Assembly: GCA_002413395.1 (NCBI GenBank) | Contig: DHWX01000083.1 | Location: 2,972-18,663, forward strand | DNA: 15,692 nucleotides | Reading direction: 5' to 3' | Source of the DNA: Polaromonas sp. UBA5171 | GTDB taxonomy: Bacteria > Pseudomonadota > Gammaproteobacteria > Burkholderiales > Burkholderiaceae_C | Shown: positions 14,297 through 15,692 of the stretch, in pieces | How the letters are laid out: each line of letters opens with the position of its first letter | How positions within the stretch are numbered: position 1 is the first letter of the stretch | Notes under the pieces: generated by a model | The model's database searches: none | Seen by the model: the letters and a program-made list of their open reading frames with translations, nothing else | Told to the model about the DNA's origin: nothing | Made by a program: the position numbers and the translations under genes

Positions 14297-14713
14297 CTAT
14301 GTATCCAGTTTTATCGCCACCACTTTTGCAAATGCCGAAAAGTCTGCCAAGTGGTTTTTCACAATACTGTGAACAATGTGCCAGTTGATGGCTTCGTAAC
14401 TATGCACGGCAATATTGCGAAATCCGACGGCTTTTTTCAGGCTGTGTGCCAGCTCCGCATCTAGCACCCCAGCTTGCGCGAGTATGTCGAACGTTTGCCC
14501 CATCGTGTCGGGCGGCGGCACGTCCATGCCTGAAATCATGTGCGCGCCAATGTCCACACATAACTGCACAGCACGGCTAAGGTTGAGCGAGACAATGTCT
14601 TGCAAATCAAAATCCGTGGCCAAGGTCTCAGCAGCCGCAGGGCACTTGGTTTCAATGCGCTGCAAACAGCGACGCAGCGACTCCAATTTTTGCTCGACTA
14701 CTTCCCGATCCAT
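14297..14713 (-). CDS. hepT: HepT-type toxin, HEPN-domain ribonuclease (DUF86)
   Basis: The 138-residue, mostly alpha-helical protein has the HEPN RNase motif R-x4-H-x-Y as R99-NIAV-H104-S-Y106. In the MntA-HepT systems studied, the Arg and His form the RNase site and the antitoxin MntA blocks the toxin by adding AMP units to the motif tyrosine; Y106 is present here. Length fits the family (about 130-140). The start at 14713 overlaps the end of mntA by 16 bp, so the two are translated together. Both motif and partner are intact, which suggests a working module. It is the left member of the toxin-antitoxin patch and is followed by an inverted repeat. Confidence 0.9.
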   Translation of the reverse strand: MDREVVEQKLESLRRCLQRIETKCPAAAETLATDFDLQDIVSLNLSRAVQLCVDIGAHMISGMDVPPPDTMGQTFDILAQAGVLDAELAHSLKKAVGFRNIAVHSYEAINWHIVHSIVKNHLADFSAFAKVVAIKLDT

Positions 14714-15123
14714 GCCGCCCGCCTTTCTGACAGCACCCTGGTGCGATATGGCATGAAATCTGCCTGTTCAAACAAGTGGCGGCTGATCAGGTGCCCATAG
14801 GCACCATCGCTGCCCAGCAGGCGGCGACCATGGCGCAGGATCTGGCCCAACAAGGGTTCGGTCGCTACCGTTAAATCAATCAGGTCAACGGGGCGCCCAG
14901 TTCGCTCGGCCAAGGCTTCAATGATGTCCATTTTCTCAGTCGCCGTCAGTGCCTGGTTGGCTGCTACTGCAATGTCCAAGTCACTGTCTGCACGCTGTCG
15001 CCCCTGCGCGACCGAGCCGAACACAAGCGCCAGCACCAGCGCCGGAAAGCGAGCCAACACTTCCCTCAACAGGGTGTCGATGTTAGGCAAAGCCTGTGGC
15101 AGCGTGGATTTGATAGTGGACAT
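14698..15123 (-). CDS. mntA: MntA-type antitoxin, minimal nucleotidyltransferase
   Basis: Starting at the ATG at 15123 (MSTIKSTLPQ) the protein has 141 residues. It carries the nucleotidyltransferase signature GSX10DXD exactly: G36-S37, D48 and D50 in GSVAQGRQRADSDLD, and the third acidic position is probably D83 in PVDLIDLT. MntA proteins transfer AMP from ATP to the tyrosine of HepT and neutralise it. The in-frame extension to 15210 reaches into non-coding sequence and lacks family residues. The C-terminal part includes RHGRRLLGSD, as in related proteins. Gene order antitoxin then toxin, with a 16-bp overlap, is the usual arrangement. Confidence 0.9.
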   Translation of the reverse strand: MSTIKSTLPQALPNIDTLLREVLARFPALVLALVFGSVAQGRQRADSDLDIAVAANQALTATEKMDIIEALAERTGRPVDLIDLTVATEPLLGQILRHGRRLLGSDGAYGHLISRHLFEQADFMPYRTRVLSERRAAWIGK

Positions 15124-15176
15124 GGACAAAGGGCTCGCAAATGCGCATGGACGTATTCTAGGTTTGTTCGGCAAGA

Positions 15177-15296
15177 TCAGGCACAAGCCTTGTTCAGGCA
15201 ACCTGCCCAAACATTAGACGCGGCCTTCGCCTTTGCCACGGCAGCAAGCAACTCGGAAAACCGATTCTTGGCTTCAAATATCGCAAAGAATTTCAT
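15177..15296 (-). pseudogene. Truncated Phd/YefM-type antitoxin
   Basis: From the ATG at 15296 the frame reads MKFFAIFEAKNRFSELLAAV, the DNA-binding start of a Phd/YefM antitoxin (consensus ..EAK..LSELL..V). After about 24 residues, where GE.V.IT..G normally follows, it turns into KAKAASNVWAGC and stops at 15177. The remainder of the antitoxin and its toxin partner are missing. AGGG lies 10 bases before the ATG. A short peptide of 39 residues could still be made and might keep partial operator binding, but the dimer and toxin-binding parts are lost. Most likely a decayed module. Confidence 0.6.
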
Positions 15297-15377
15297 GGCC
15301 TTGGCCCTGCAAATTATGGATAACCATATTTTGACACAGACAGATATTTGATACCAATTTGGTAGCATAATGCCGGT
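15297..15377. promoter_or_regulatory. Divergent regulatory region with operator-like inverted repeat
   Basis: Between the broken antitoxin (minus strand) and higB (plus strand) lie TACCAA-T-TTGGTA at 15352-15364, a perfect 6-bp inverted repeat, and TATGG-ATAA-CCATA at 15315-15328. CATAAT at 15366-15371 is a five-of-six -10 match for higB, seven bases before its GTG start. TTGACA at 15331-15336 is a perfect -35 hexamer, but its distance to CATAAT (29 bp) is too long. The repeat next to the -10 box is a natural candidate for a HigA binding site. Confidence 0.4.
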
Positions 15378-15671
15378 GTGCGAATTATTGCTCTTGCAAC
15401 TCTACGGTCTTTCTGGACCAAGCACCCAGATGCAGAAACTCCGTTGCGCGCTTGGTATGCCTTGGCGAGTCGGGCAGACTGGCAAACCCCGTCTGACATC
15501 AAGGAGGCCTATCGCAATGCCAGTTTCACGGCAAACAGGCGCGTTATTTTTAACCTCAAGGGCAATGATTACCGGCTGGTGGTGATGGTGAGATATGACC
15601 GTGGATTGATTTTTGTCCGATTCATCGGGACACACCGGCAGTACGACCAGATTGACGTGGAAACCATTTGA
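15378..15671 (+). CDS. higB: HigB family toxin, mRNA endonuclease
   Basis: The 97-residue protein is a clear HigB (RelE-like fold): it starts MRIIALATLRSFW, has HPDAETPLRAWY (16-27), SDIKEAYRNASF, the FNLKGNDYRLVV strand (58-69) and RFIGTHRQYDQID (81-93). HigB toxins cut mRNA at the ribosome. The start is a GTG, fixed by the conserved MRIIA and by an in-frame stop at 15363. No ribosome-binding site precedes it. The antitoxin gene higA begins 10 bp after the stop. This is the only confident complete gene on the plus strand. Confidence 0.92.
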   Translation: MRIIALATLRSFWTKHPDAETPLRAWYALASRADWQTPSDIKEAYRNASFTANRRVIFNLKGNDYRLVVMVRYDRGLIFVRFIGTHRQYDQIDVETI

Positions 15672-15681
15672 AGGAGATGCT

Positions 15682-15692
15682 ATGGATGCCTC
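15682..15692 (+). CDS. higA: Start of the higA antitoxin gene, cut by the window edge
   Basis: AAGGAG at 15671-15676 lies 5 bases before an ATG at 15682 that begins M-D-A-S. Position directly after higB and a strong ribosome-binding site indicate the HTH antitoxin HigA. Only 11 bases are visible, so the call rests on gene order. The contrast between this strong site and the missing one before higB fits a need for more antitoxin than toxin. Confidence 0.5.

Noticed and set aside
1..15692. tRNA, rRNA, CRISPR arrays and insertion sequences
   Set aside because: I saw no rRNA-like stretch, no regularly spaced direct repeats and no transposase motif. Short tRNA genes cannot be excluded fully by eye.

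Overview
The window looks like part of a surface-polysaccharide (O-antigen or capsule type) gene cluster from a Gram-negative proteobacterium. The codon style, the moderately high GC and the protein families suggest a betaproteobacterium, possibly Burkholderiales. That placement is an inference; no rRNA or taxonomic marker is present. Almost every gene is on the minus strand, so transcription runs from right to left. Only higB and the start of higA at the right edge are on the plus strand, plus one doubtful short reading frame.

Right part (about 14.3-15.7 kb): a toxin-antitoxin patch. It holds the start of a higBA pair (plus strand), a broken Phd/YefM-type antitoxin, and an intact mntA-hepT pair. 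To its left lies a 364-bp stretch without a convincing gene (13933-14296) that carries a REP-like palindrome, a second inverted repeat and a possible gene remnant.

Middle part (7.0-13.9 kb): a family 4 glycosyltransferase, an intact vapBC pair embedded in the operon, two adjacent GDP-mannose 4,6-dehydratase family genes, a GDP-L-fucose synthase, and a second family 4 glycosyltransferase with a coiled-coil tail. The dehydratase and synthase together predict GDP-L-fucose or a related GDP-6-deoxyhexose made from GDP-mannose. After them comes a decayed vapBC locus in which the ends of vapB and vapC are joined by an internal deletion.

Left part (<1-6.9 kb): seven tightly coupled genes, several overlapping by ATGA or TGATG. 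In order of transcription they are a GtrB/DPM1-like family 2 glycosyltransferase with two membrane helices, an FAD-dependent oxidoreductase, an SDR-type NAD(P)-binding protein, a TIM-barrel sugar isomerase/epimerase-like protein, an ArnE/ArnF-like small membrane protein, a soluble family 2 glycosyltransferase, and a large GT-C-type membrane protein that runs off the left edge. The polyprenyl-phosphate glycosyltransferase, small flippase and GT-C enzyme match the logic of the Arn and Gtr systems, which load a sugar onto a lipid carrier, flip it, and transfer it in the periplasm. The three extra enzymes suggest that an unusual sugar is made or modified by the same operon. This is the most interesting unexplained system in the window.
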